From Campylobacteraceae bacterium (GTDB lineage Bacteria; Campylobacterota; Campylobacteria; Campylobacterales; Sulfurospirillaceae), in contig JALSKH010000048.1 of assembly GCA_026988975.1 (NCBI GenBank), positions 87,466 through 124,042 on the forward strand: a stretch of DNA of 36,577 nucleotides, read 5' to 3'. Positions within the stretch are counted from its first letter, which is position 1. Each line of letters opens with the position of its first letter. Both the position numbers and the translations under genes were made by a program. Positions 16,773-24,852 of this stretch are shown piece by piece. Below the pieces are notes generated by a model. It ran no database searches and was not told the origin of the DNA. It was given only the letters and a program-made list of their open reading frames with translations.

Positions 16773-17884
16773 ATCTGCTTGCTGCATTATCTCCAAACTT
16801 AAAATCACAATTTGAAAAACTAAGAGATTATCTGAAAAACTACACAAGCAGAGCTTATCTCGTAGGAGGTGGAGTTCGAGATATAGTGATGCAAAGAGAT
16901 TTGAGTGACCTTGATATCGAAGTTTACGATATAGATAGTAAAAGCTTCGATGAGATAATGAGGAGATTTGGAGCAGTTGGAGTTGGCAAGAGTTTTTTTG
17001 TCTATAAGTATGGCGATATAGATATCTCTTTGCCTAGAGTCGAGAGAAAAGTTGGTATAGGACATAAAGCATTTGAAGTTGAGTTGTGCGGTGATGAAAA
17101 AGAGGCTGCTAAAAGACGAGATTTCGCCATGAATGCCATGATGCTAGATATATTTGAGTATAAACTTTTGGATTTTTATGGTGGCTTGCAAAGCATCGAT
17201 AAAAAAGTTATAAATCTCGTGAATGAGAAGAGTTTCAAAGAAGATAGTCTTAGAGTCTTAAGAGCTTTGCAATTTAGCGCTAGATTTGGTTTTAAGATAG
17301 AGGAAGATACGCTTTTGGTAATGGATGAAATACCACTAGAAGATTTAAGTAAAACACGGATTTTTTGGGAGTTTGAGAAGCTTTTTAAGGCACAAAATCC
17401 TCACTTTGCCTTGTATTATATATATAGACTTAATCTATTTGAAAAACTCTTTACATGTAGAGTGCAAAAGGAGCTTTTTTGTAGATGTTCACTTGAGCTC
17501 TCAAGAGGTGTTAAGAGTTTTGAAAAGCCTATTTTCCCATACTATTTTATCTATATAGTTGGAAATATTTTAAATCTTGACATTGATGCCATTTTGAAGA
17601 GTTTAGAAGCCCCTAGAGACTACCTCAGGGCTTTGAAAAATCAGCCCTACTTTTGTGGTGACTTAAGTGATGTCGAACTAAAAATTGTGGCTATGGATAT
17701 ACCTATAAATAAGTGGCTAGGTAACTATAAAAAAGGCATAAAAAACAGAGCAAAAGAGTTAGGTATCTGGGATAGAGTTTTTGATGGTGGTATAAGTGTA
17801 CAAGATGTCATAAAAGATGGTTTTGAAAAAGATGAAATCAAAAAAGAGTATAGAAAACGAGTTTTAAAGGTGATAAATGGATAA
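16769..17884 (+). CDS. cca: CCA tRNA nucleotidyltransferase / poly(A) polymerase family
   Basis: A 371-aa class II nucleotidyltransferase that adds or repairs the 3' CCA of tRNA. The G loop YLVGGGVRD and the catalytic carboxylates in DLSDLDIEVYD are at 30-52; AAKRRDFAMNAMMLDI and the second basic motif SLRVLRALQFSARFGF follow. The C-terminal third is helical and diverged. A CCA-adding enzyme is expected because the window's gene order matches Cj0789. At 17452-17459 there is a partial palindrome (TTTACATGTAGAG), here in a frame that does not read LHVE. Confidence 0.9.
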   Translation: MNLLAALSPNLKSQFEKLRDYLKNYTSRAYLVGGGVRDIVMQRDLSDLDIEVYDIDSKSFDEIMRRFGAVGVGKSFFVYKYGDIDISLPRVERKVGIGHKAFEVELCGDEKEAAKRRDFAMNAMMLDIFEYKLLDFYGGLQSIDKKVINLVNEKSFKEDSLRVLRALQFSARFGFKIEEDTLLVMDEIPLEDLSKTRIFWEFEKLFKAQNPHFALYYIYRLNLFEKLFTCRVQKELFCRCSLELSRGVKSFEKPIFPYYFIYIVGNILNLDIDAILKSLEAPRDYLRALKNQPYFCGDLSDVELKIVAMDIPINKWLGNYKKGIKNRAKELGIWDRVFDGGISVQDVIKDGFEKDEIKKEYRKRVLKVING

Positions 17885-18710
17885 GTATGTTTTGAAGATA
17901 AAGTGTTCAGACCAAAAGGGTTTGATATATAAAATCTCGACTGTTTTGTATGAAAATAGTCTAAATATTGAGAAAAATAGTGAATTTGTAGATGATGAAA
18001 GCGAAAAGTTTTTTTTCCGTGCAAGATTAGATGGGCAGATAGATGCACAAAAGATAAAAAGTGAACTTCAAGCCGTGATGCCAAGTGATGCAAGTATAGT
18101 TCTAAAGAAAAAAGTCAAGAAAAACATAGTAATTTTAGCGACAAAAGAGTCGCATTGTCTAGGCGATATCTTACTTAAGCACGATAGTGGTGAATTAAAC
18201 GCAAATATACTTTGTGTTGTCTCAAATCACGATACTCTAAGAGCTCTTTGCGAAAGATTTAAAGTAGAGTATCATACTGTTTTAAGTAAAGATTTGAGTC
18301 GAATTGACCACGAAAAACGAGTTTTGGAAATTTTAAACAATTATGAGATAGATTATCTGGTTTTAGCAAAATATATGAGGATTTTATCGCAAGAGTTTGT
18401 ATCTGCATATGAGCAAAAAATCATAAATATACACCACTCATTTTTACCAGCATTCATAGGAGCAAATCCCTACAAGCAAGCCTATAACAGAGGTGTAAAG
18501 ATCATAGGTGCGACTGCTCATTTTGTAAATAATAACTTAGACGAGGGACCGATAATAGCTCAAGATGTCATCTCGGTAAATCATGAACAGAGTTGGAAAG
18601 ATATGCAAAAAGCAGGAAGAAATGTAGAGAAAGTTGTACTCTCAAATGCTCTTGATTTAGTGTTTGATGAGAGAATTTTTATACACCAAAATAAAACGAT
18701 AATCTTCTAA
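17877..18710 (+). CDS. purU: Formyltetrahydrofolate deformylase
   Basis: PurU hydrolyses 10-formyl-THF to formate and THF, balancing one-carbon pools. This 277-aa protein has an N-terminal ACT domain (residues 1-80, DQKGLIYKISTVLYENSLNI) and a C-terminal formyl-hydrolase domain with the signature NIHHSFLPAFIGANPYKQA, where the catalytic Asn/His lie, and the Asp in LDEGPII. It overlaps cca by 8 bp and trmL by one base. Confidence 0.94.
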   Translation: MDKYVLKIKCSDQKGLIYKISTVLYENSLNIEKNSEFVDDESEKFFFRARLDGQIDAQKIKSELQAVMPSDASIVLKKKVKKNIVILATKESHCLGDILLKHDSGELNANILCVVSNHDTLRALCERFKVEYHTVLSKDLSRIDHEKRVLEILNNYEIDYLVLAKYMRILSQEFVSAYEQKIINIHHSFLPAFIGANPYKQAYNRGVKIIGATAHFVNNNLDEGPIIAQDVISVNHEQSWKDMQKAGRNVEKVVLSNALDLVFDERIFIHQNKTIIF

Positions 18711-19189
18711 TGTTCAATATAGTATTAGTCCACCCGCAAATACCGCAAAATACAGGTAGCATCGGCAGAATTTGTGTAAATACCGACTCCAAACTACATA
18801 TCATCAAGCCCACATGCTTTGAGATAAATGACAAAAATGTCAAAAGAGCAGGTTTGGATTATTGGCATCTTCTGGATTTGCAAGTCTGGGAGAGTTTAGA
18901 TGAGTTTTTGGAAGCAAATATTGACAAAATAGATAGATTTTTCTTCTCAACCACAAAGAGCAAAAAACCCTACTTTGAAGCTGATTTTAAAGATGGGGAT
19001 TTTATATTTTTCGGAGGAGAATCAACAGGATTGCCGATGGGGTTGATGCAAAAAAAATGGCAAAATGCAGTAACAATCCCCATGGGGAAAAATGGCAGAA
19101 GCCTAAACCTCTCAGTAGCAGTAGGCATAGTCCTATATGACGCCATAAGACAAAACTTTGGAGAGTTAGAAGCGTTTGAGAGTTTTTGA
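18710..19189 (+). CDS. trmL: tRNA (cytidine/uridine-34 2'-O)-methyltransferase
   Basis: A 159-aa SPOUT methyltransferase of TrmL size and type, which methylates the wobble base of tRNA-Leu isoacceptors. Motifs: VHPQIPQNTGSIGRICVNT at the N-terminus, KRAGLDYWHL, the AdoMet knot FFGGESTGLPMGLM and the final IPMGKNGRSLNLSVAVGIVLYDAIRQ. Start and stop overlap neighbours (1 and 14 bp). Confidence 0.93.
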   Translation: MFNIVLVHPQIPQNTGSIGRICVNTDSKLHIIKPTCFEINDKNVKRAGLDYWHLLDLQVWESLDEFLEANIDKIDRFFFSTTKSKKPYFEADFKDGDFIFFGGESTGLPMGLMQKKWQNAVTIPMGKNGRSLNLSVAVGIVLYDAIRQNFGELEAFESF

Positions 19190-20324
19190 TATAGTTTTTA
19201 TAGGAGCTGGTGCAAGTTCGCTTATGGCTTCATCTTTTTTGAAAAATCGTTCCATTGCTATTATTGAGGCTTCTGCTAAAATAGCCCCAAAGATAAAAAT
19301 CTCTGGTGGGGGACGATGTAACTTTACAAATAAACGAGTCAATTCACAAAATTATCTTGGCGATTCAAAGCTGATAGAGACAACTTTTAAATCGTTTGGA
19401 CAAAAAGAGTTGTTGCAATTTTTTGACAAAAATGGACTCAAATATGAACTTAGAGACAATGGAAAATACTTTTGTCAAAACTCCTCATCTCAAATCATTG
19501 AGATTTTTTCAAGACTTACAAAAGGTTGTGAATTTTTTCTAGGTGAACGAGTCAAATCTGTAAGCCATAAGAAAAATTTCATCATAAAAACAGACAAACA
19601 GATGATAGAAGCAAAAAAGCTAGTAGTTTCAAGCGGTGGTTTGAGTTGCAGTAGTTTGGGTGCTACTGAAATTGGTTATGAAATTGCTAAGCAATTTGGT
19701 CATACCATAGTAACGCCAACACCTGCACTTGTCGGCTTCACACTGCAAAAAGAGCAGTTTTGGATGAAGAGTTTGAGTGGTATTTCGCTAAAAGTGGCGC
19801 TACATGTAGAGGGTAAAATTTTTGAAGAGGATATGCTCTTTGCTCATAGAGGTATAAGTGGACCAAGCGTACTATCGGCATCTTTGTATTGGAAAAAAGG
19901 CTCTATTTGGATAGATTTTTCTCCAAAAATTAAAATATCAACCTTGCTGCGCAATAAAACAAAGAAGCAAATAAGCTCTGTTTTGCCATTTCCTAAAAGA
20001 TTTACAAAAGAGTATTTAAGTTCTATCAGTTTGGACGATATGGGAGTATATAAGCTTAAAGATAATGAGTTAAAAAAACTTGAAGAGTTGAATCATTACG
20101 AATTTTCACCTGCTGGTAATTTTGGTTTTAGTAAGGCTGAAGTTACGAGGGGCGGAGTCGATTGTAGTGAGATAAGTCATTTAAGTTTTGAGAGTATAAT
20201 GCAAAAGAATTTATATTTCATAGGCGAAGTGCTTGATGTGACAGGCGAGCTAGGTGGATATAATTTTCAATGGGCATTTAGCTCAGCAGTAGCAATGGTA
20301 AAAAATATGGAGCAGGGTTTATGA
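19176..20324 (+). CDS. HI0933/YhiN-family FAD-dependent oxidoreductase
   Basis: A 382-aa flavoprotein. The N-terminal dinucleotide fold (GAGASSLMASSFL), the family tag ISGGGRCNFTNKRV and the C-terminal FAD motif GELGGYNFQWAFSSA identify the HI0933-like group. Its physiological substrate is not established. Start TTG 19176 lies inside trmL with GGAGAG upstream. CTACATGTAG at 19800-19809 is read LHVE (VALHVEG). Confidence 0.88.
   Translation: MRVFDIVFIGAGASSLMASSFLKNRSIAIIEASAKIAPKIKISGGGRCNFTNKRVNSQNYLGDSKLIETTFKSFGQKELLQFFDKNGLKYELRDNGKYFCQNSSSQIIEIFSRLTKGCEFFLGERVKSVSHKKNFIIKTDKQMIEAKKLVVSSGGLSCSSLGATEIGYEIAKQFGHTIVTPTPALVGFTLQKEQFWMKSLSGISLKVALHVEGKIFEEDMLFAHRGISGPSVLSASLYWKKGSIWIDFSPKIKISTLLRNKTKKQISSVLPFPKRFTKEYLSSISLDDMGVYKLKDNELKKLEELNHYEFSPAGNFGFSKAEVTRGGVDCSEISHLSFESIMQKNLYFIGEVLDVTGELGGYNFQWAFSSAVAMVKNMEQGL
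19800..19809. repeat. Iterated palindrome, 10-bp core, copy 4
   Basis: CTACATGTAG followed by AG inside the HI0933-type flavoprotein gene; the left flank (GCG) departs from the full 14-mer but LHVE is still encoded. Confidence 0.75.
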
Positions 20325-21508
20325 GATATTTGATATTGGTTTTTTTGGTTTTTTCTTCACTGATCGCGAAAGATTTTAAAATAGCAACATATAATGTACA
20401 AAATCTTTTTGATTTAGTCAATAACGGTAGCGAATACAAGGAGTATATACCAAACACAAAAGCGAAATGGAATAAGAAAAACTTTAACATTAAATTAAAA
20501 CATATATCAAAAGTTGTAAACGGCATAGATGCCGACATAATTGCACTCCAAGAGATAGAAAATCTAAATGCAGCAAGAGCTTTAAACAGAGCGTTAGGCA
20601 AGAACAAATACCCATATATCTATACTTTTTTCAAAAAAAATAGCGACTACATAGATAGTGTCGTTTTTTCAAGATATAAAATCGCAAAAAAATACTCCAT
20701 AAAAGTTGATGGTTACTCCAGAGATATTCATGCTTTGGTGTATTTTTTAGATGGACACAAAATCACACTTTATATCAATCACTGGCCTGCAAATAAACAT
20801 GGATTTAAAGCTAGAGCAGCCTATGCTAAGAAATTAAAATCAGAGTTGATTGGCAAAAAAGAGTTTGTCATCATGGGCGATCTCAATACTCCACTTAGAG
20901 TAAATAAGAGTGGCTGGGGAAAGAGCCTAAGAGATATACTTAAAGTTGGAAATTTTGATAAGCCGCTTTACGATTTGTGGTATGAAGCAGTGCCTACTAT
21001 AAGATATACGCATGTTTATGGAAGATTGAAAAATGCGATTGATCATATCATAATGCCAAAAACTCTTTTTGATGGCAAAAACATAGAGTATAAGACAAAC
21101 TCATTTGGAGTTTTTAGAGCTAAATACCTACTAGATAAGTATGGCTACCCCAAAAGATGGAAATTAACTAAAAAAGGTATTCATGTTGGCAAAGGTTACT
21201 CTGATCATTTACCGATTTATGCAACAATTCAAACAAAACCATTCAGCAGAAAAGAACCGGATATCGTCACAATCAGTTATCTGAAAAATATGTTCAATGA
21301 CCTGATGCCAGTTATCCTAAAAAATGTTGAAGCCATCAGAGTTGATAGATACGGTGTGACTATCGCTGATGGAAAAGATACGATAAAGATATATCTTCCT
21401 GATAATAAATTTGAAAAAGGCAAGAAGTATGACATCTTGGTCAAAAAAATAGGCAAATACCATAGAAATATGGAGATAAGACTCTGTAAAATTTTGAAGG
21501 AAAAATAG
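20321..21508 (+). CDS. Exported endonuclease/exonuclease/phosphatase family protein
   Basis: A 395-aa protein with a signal peptide (MRYLILVFLVFSSLIA). The mature N-terminal domain is DNase I-like: TYNVQNLFD, the catalytic Glu in ALQEIEN, INHWPAN, MGDLNTP and the final GYSDHLPIYA with the catalytic His. Residues from about 310 form a small beta-rich C-terminal domain resembling an OB fold (VEAIRVDRYGVTIADGK). It is probably a periplasmic or secreted nuclease used for nutrient or DNA turnover. Coupled to the flavoprotein gene by ATGA. Confidence 0.85.
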   Translation: MRYLILVFLVFSSLIAKDFKIATYNVQNLFDLVNNGSEYKEYIPNTKAKWNKKNFNIKLKHISKVVNGIDADIIALQEIENLNAARALNRALGKNKYPYIYTFFKKNSDYIDSVVFSRYKIAKKYSIKVDGYSRDIHALVYFLDGHKITLYINHWPANKHGFKARAAYAKKLKSELIGKKEFVIMGDLNTPLRVNKSGWGKSLRDILKVGNFDKPLYDLWYEAVPTIRYTHVYGRLKNAIDHIIMPKTLFDGKNIEYKTNSFGVFRAKYLLDKYGYPKRWKLTKKGIHVGKGYSDHLPIYATIQTKPFSRKEPDIVTISYLKNMFNDLMPVILKNVEAIRVDRYGVTIADGKDTIKIYLPDNKFEKGKKYDILVKKIGKYHRNMEIRLCKILKEK

Positions 21509-21509
21509 T

Positions 21510-21632
21510 ATGCTAGATTATATAATGATGGGTGCATTTGTTCTGTTTATGATTTGGATGATGATAGGCTTTTTTAAGCAGATGGAGAGAAGAAGAGAAG
21601 AGCGAGAAGCAAATCAAGAAAAAGATAAATAA
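21510..21632 (+). CDS. Tiny single-pass membrane protein, 40 aa
   Basis: ATG 21510 follows the nuclease stop by 1 bp and has GAAGGA upstream. The product is one Met/Phe-rich transmembrane helix (IMMGAFVLFMIWMMIGFF) followed by a strongly charged tail (KQMERRREEREANQEKDK). The membrane-plus-charged-tail design and the ribosome site support a real gene. Function unknown. Confidence 0.6.
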   Translation: MLDYIMMGAFVLFMIWMMIGFFKQMERRREEREANQEKDK

Positions 21633-21646
21633 AAGCTGATTTTAGA

Positions 21647-21652
21647 TAAAAT
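21647..21652 (+). promoter_or_regulatory. Possible -10 box of glyS
   Basis: TTTTAGATAAAATGA upstream of glyS contains TAAAAT, 35 bp from the ATG; the same TTxxGATAAAAT pattern occurs before leuD. Confidence 0.35.
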
Positions 21653-21687
21653 GAACTCCTTAAAATTATCATAATCAAGGTCTTTAT

Positions 21688-23727
21688 ATGAGCAAACCAT
21701 TACTTATCGAGATTGGTGTTGAGGAACTTCCTGCCATACCATTTCTAAAAGAACAAAAAAATATCGAAAAAAAATATACCAAAGTTTTAGAAAAATATTC
21801 ACTTCTTTGTGAATTTGAGTTTTATTATACTCCTAGGAGACTTGTTTTTTGGCATAGAGAATTTCCACTTAAACAAGCAGATAAAGTTGAAGAGTTTTAT
21901 GGCGCACCTTTGAGTATTGCCTATAAAGATGGTGCTCCTACAAAAGCGGCTCTCGGTTTTGCAAAAAAGTGTGGTGTTGACATCCGTGAGCTTCAAACTT
22001 CTACCAAAGGCGGAAAAGAGGTTTTATACTACAAAAAAACCTCAAGTGGCAATGACTCGAGTGAAGTTATAGGTCAGATTGTAGATGAATTTTTGAAAGA
22101 TTTAAGCTTTGGAAAGTCGATGAGATGGGGCTACAATGAGCAGAGTTTCATAAGACCAATTCGCTCTATTTTGGCACTTTTAGGTGATGAGATTGTAGAG
22201 TTTGAGTCATTTGGAGTAAAATCATCAAATTTCTTCTACCCCCACAGACATATCTCGTACGAGCCATTTTCTATAAAACTTGCGAGTGAATATTTTGCAA
22301 AGATAAAAGATAATGGTATAACACTTTTTGATGATGAGAGAAAAAACAAGATACTAGATGATTTTAAAATTATAGAGAAAAAAGAGAGTGTAGAGATAGA
22401 GATAGATGAAGATTTGCTTGCAGAAGTAGTTGCTATCACAGAGCATCCCAAGGCTTTGATAGGCAGTTTTGACGAAGAGTTTTTGAGTGTTCCTCCTGAA
22501 GTTGTTATGACATCCATGAAAGAGCATCAGAGATATTTTCCTGTTTTTAAAGAGGGAAAATTGACAAATAGATTTATTGTCGTTTCAAACGCCATTTGTG
22601 ATGATTACGGTTTGATTGTGAGCGGAAATGAGAAAGTTTTGCGTGCTAGACTCAGTGATGCACTCTTTTTCTATAAAAATGATTTGAAAAATGGATTGGA
22701 TTTTTCTGGTTTAAAAGATATACTCTTTTTGGATGGGTTGGGCTCTGTTTTTGATAAAGAGATGAGAGAGAAGAGTATCGGAGATTATCTTTATGAAAAA
22801 TATCGCGATAGATTAGAGAAGGAAAACCCTGATAAAAAACTTTTGGATCTCTTGCATCGTTCAATTCTCTTTTCAAAAGCAGATTTGCTTAGCGAAATGG
22901 TATATGAATTTACCGAACTTCAAGGACTTATGGGTTATTACTATGCAAAGGCTGCAAAAGAGGATCCATTGGTTTGTCTATCTCTAAAAGAGCAGTACCT
23001 TCCAAACAGTGAAGAGAGTGAGCTTCCAAGCACTCTGTTTAGCTCCATCGTTGCCCTTAGTGGCAAGATTGACTCTTTGATGGCGCTATTTAGCATAGGA
23101 AGAGTTCCAACAGGCACAAAAGACCCATTTGCACTGAGACGAGCAGTCAATGGAATCATCAAGATAGTTCTAGAGTATGATTTGGATTTTGATATAGATA
23201 GAACTTTAGAGGATCTCTCTCGGGGCTATAAAAGTTTTGATTTGCAGGTATTGAAGCAATTTTTTATAGAGAGAATTTATCAGTTTTTTGATGTCAATCC
23301 TTCTGTTGTTAAGGCAGTCATAAGCAGCGGTGAGAGAGATATAGTGAAGCTTTCTAAGAAGATTGTAGCTTTAGATAAGATTGTCAATAGCGATGGTTTC
23401 AAGGAGAGTTTCTCGACATTTAAAAGAGTTGCAAATATCATCAAAAATGCAGACACAACAGACGCTACTATCGATGAAATAGCCCTACATGTAGAGGATG
23501 AAAAAGCACTTTATAAAGCTTTCAAGAAGGTTCAGGCGACTTCGTTTGAGACTTATGAGCAGAAGCTTGATGCTCTTTTTGCGCTAAAACCTTATATAGA
23601 TAACTTTTTTGATAATGTCATGGTAAATGTTGATGATAACAAGATAAAAACAAACAGAGTGAATCTAGTAGCATCAATATACCAGGAGTTTAAAAAGATT
23701 GCAGATATCAAAGAGATCACTGTATGA
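21688..23727 (+). CDS. glyS: Glycyl-tRNA synthetase beta subunit
   Basis: A 679-aa beta chain of the tetrameric bacterial GlyRS, which carries tRNA recognition and the anticodon-binding part. The start KPLLIEIGVEELPAIPF is characteristic, followed by YYTPRRLVFW, the HD-like AFE segment EHQRYFPVF, and GTKDPFALRRAVNGI. The C-terminus ends in the DALRD-type anticodon-binding helices. The alpha subunit gene (glyQ) is not in the window. CTACATGTAG at 23485-23494 codes LHVE. AAGG precedes ATG 21688. Confidence 0.96.
   Translation: MSKPLLIEIGVEELPAIPFLKEQKNIEKKYTKVLEKYSLLCEFEFYYTPRRLVFWHREFPLKQADKVEEFYGAPLSIAYKDGAPTKAALGFAKKCGVDIRELQTSTKGGKEVLYYKKTSSGNDSSEVIGQIVDEFLKDLSFGKSMRWGYNEQSFIRPIRSILALLGDEIVEFESFGVKSSNFFYPHRHISYEPFSIKLASEYFAKIKDNGITLFDDERKNKILDDFKIIEKKESVEIEIDEDLLAEVVAITEHPKALIGSFDEEFLSVPPEVVMTSMKEHQRYFPVFKEGKLTNRFIVVSNAICDDYGLIVSGNEKVLRARLSDALFFYKNDLKNGLDFSGLKDILFLDGLGSVFDKEMREKSIGDYLYEKYRDRLEKENPDKKLLDLLHRSILFSKADLLSEMVYEFTELQGLMGYYYAKAAKEDPLVCLSLKEQYLPNSEESELPSTLFSSIVALSGKIDSLMALFSIGRVPTGTKDPFALRRAVNGIIKIVLEYDLDFDIDRTLEDLSRGYKSFDLQVLKQFFIERIYQFFDVNPSVVKAVISSGERDIVKLSKKIVALDKIVNSDGFKESFSTFKRVANIIKNADTTDATIDEIALHVEDEKALYKAFKKVQATSFETYEQKLDALFALKPYIDNFFDNVMVNVDDNKIKTNRVNLVASIYQEFKKIADIKEITV
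23485..23494. repeat. Iterated palindrome, 10-bp core, copy 5
   Basis: CTACATGTAG followed by AG inside glyS, read LHVE (IALHVED). Confidence 0.75.
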
Positions 23728-24826
23728 CTACGCCATCATAGGTGCCGGTATCAGCGGTGCCTGTGTGGCTTATTTTCTAAAAAAATCTGGCAAAAATGTT
23801 GTCGTCATAGAAAAAGACGATATAGCTTCAGGTGGAAGTGGAGCCGCAGGAGCATTTTTATCTCCCAAGATTTGCTCCAAAAGCAGATACACTTCATTTA
23901 TAAATGACTCATTTTCATATGCTATAAAATTTTACAGAGAAAACTTCCCAGAGTTTTTAGATGAAAAGGGAATTTTGAGGATTTTAAGAAGCGAAGATGA
24001 AATCAAAAAATGTAGAGATTTAGAAGATTTTATGCCAAAAGATTTTAGATACTTAAACTCTAGCGAGATTGATATTTTAAATCAAAACTCTTGTAAATTT
24101 GGTGGATATTTCTTTAGCAATGGAGCAGTCATAGATGCTAGTGGTGTCATAAGCCAGATGATTAAAGATATAGATCTGCTTAAGCCTCTACATGTAGAGC
24201 ATTTAGAGATGGTTGACGGTGTTTACAATATAGGCGATATAGAGGCAAAAGGCGTTATCATATGCGCTGGGGCGAGTGAGGATTTTGAGCAGATATCCTA
24301 TTGTGGATTGAAAAATATATTTGGGCACAGGGTTGATATAGAGACTTCTACGATTGTGCCGTTTCATCTACACAAGGAGTGCTCTATCAGCGCTAGTAGA
24401 GATGGAATAGTACATGTAGGAGCTACTCATATACCAAACTATAAGTATGATAAGTCAAAAGATTATACAAAAGAGATAGATGAGATGCTAGAAAAAGCAA
24501 AATCTTATATAGACTTTAAAGAGTTCAGTGTAAAAAATATATACTTTGGAGCTAGAAATTCAACTCAAGATTTTTTCCCTGTCACGGGAGAGGTGATAGA
24601 CGCAAAAGAGACGCTAAAAAAATATCCATATATAAAAAAGGGTACATTAGTGCCAAGAGAAAAGTATCTTTTTCACAAAAATCTATATATCTGCGCAGGG
24701 CTAGGAGCAAGAGGATTCGTGCTTGCACCTAAATTGGCAAGCTATCTCACGCAAAGAATTTGCAAAGAGACACATATAGATAAAACCATAGATACACAAA
24801 GAGTATTCATAAGATATGTAAGGTGA
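23699..24826 (+). CDS. MnmC C-terminal-type FAD oxidoreductase
   Basis: A 375-aa D-amino-acid-oxidase-like flavoprotein. FAD fold IIGAGISGACVAYFLKK, then GGSGAAGAFLSPKI, equivalent to the GASGxxxGxxxP of MnmC; later GARNSTQDFFPVTG and the final LGARGFVLAPKLASYL closely follow the MnmC2 pattern (RxATRDxxPxxG, GSRGLxLAP). MnmC2 removes the carboxymethyl group from cmnm5s2U34 of tRNA. Here the N-terminal methyltransferase half is absent, so this is a stand-alone oxidase module. Start TTG 23699 has AGGAG upstream and overlaps glyS. A full palindrome at 24186-24199 reads LHVE. Confidence 0.7.
   Translation: MQISKRSLYDYAIIGAGISGACVAYFLKKSGKNVVVIEKDDIASGGSGAAGAFLSPKICSKSRYTSFINDSFSYAIKFYRENFPEFLDEKGILRILRSEDEIKKCRDLEDFMPKDFRYLNSSEIDILNQNSCKFGGYFFSNGAVIDASGVISQMIKDIDLLKPLHVEHLEMVDGVYNIGDIEAKGVIICAGASEDFEQISYCGLKNIFGHRVDIETSTIVPFHLHKECSISASRDGIVHVGATHIPNYKYDKSKDYTKEIDEMLEKAKSYIDFKEFSVKNIYFGARNSTQDFFPVTGEVIDAKETLKKYPYIKKGTLVPREKYLFHKNLYICAGLGARGFVLAPKLASYLTQRICKETHIDKTIDTQRVFIRYVR
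24186..24199. repeat. Iterated palindrome CTCTACATGTAGAG, copy 6
   Basis: Full 14-bp copy inside the MnmC2-like gene, read LHVE (KPLHVEH), 700 bp from copy 5. Confidence 0.85.
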
Positions 24827-24845
24827 TATTTACTCACCTTACATA
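24815..24845. terminator. 12-bp perfect hairpin between convergent genes
   Basis: TATGTAAGGTGA (24815-24826) pairs perfectly with TCACCTTACATA (24834-24845) around a 7-nt loop. It includes the stop codon of the MnmC-like gene and lies 8 bp from the end of the opposing CsgG-like gene. It probably terminates both, although neither side has a long T run. Confidence 0.6.
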
Positions 24846-24852
24846 CTAAAAG

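Noticed and set aside
17452-17465. Counting the cca copy TTTACATGTAGAG as a full iterated palindrome
   Set aside because: Two left-arm bases differ and the frame reads FTCRV, so I list it only as a core match.
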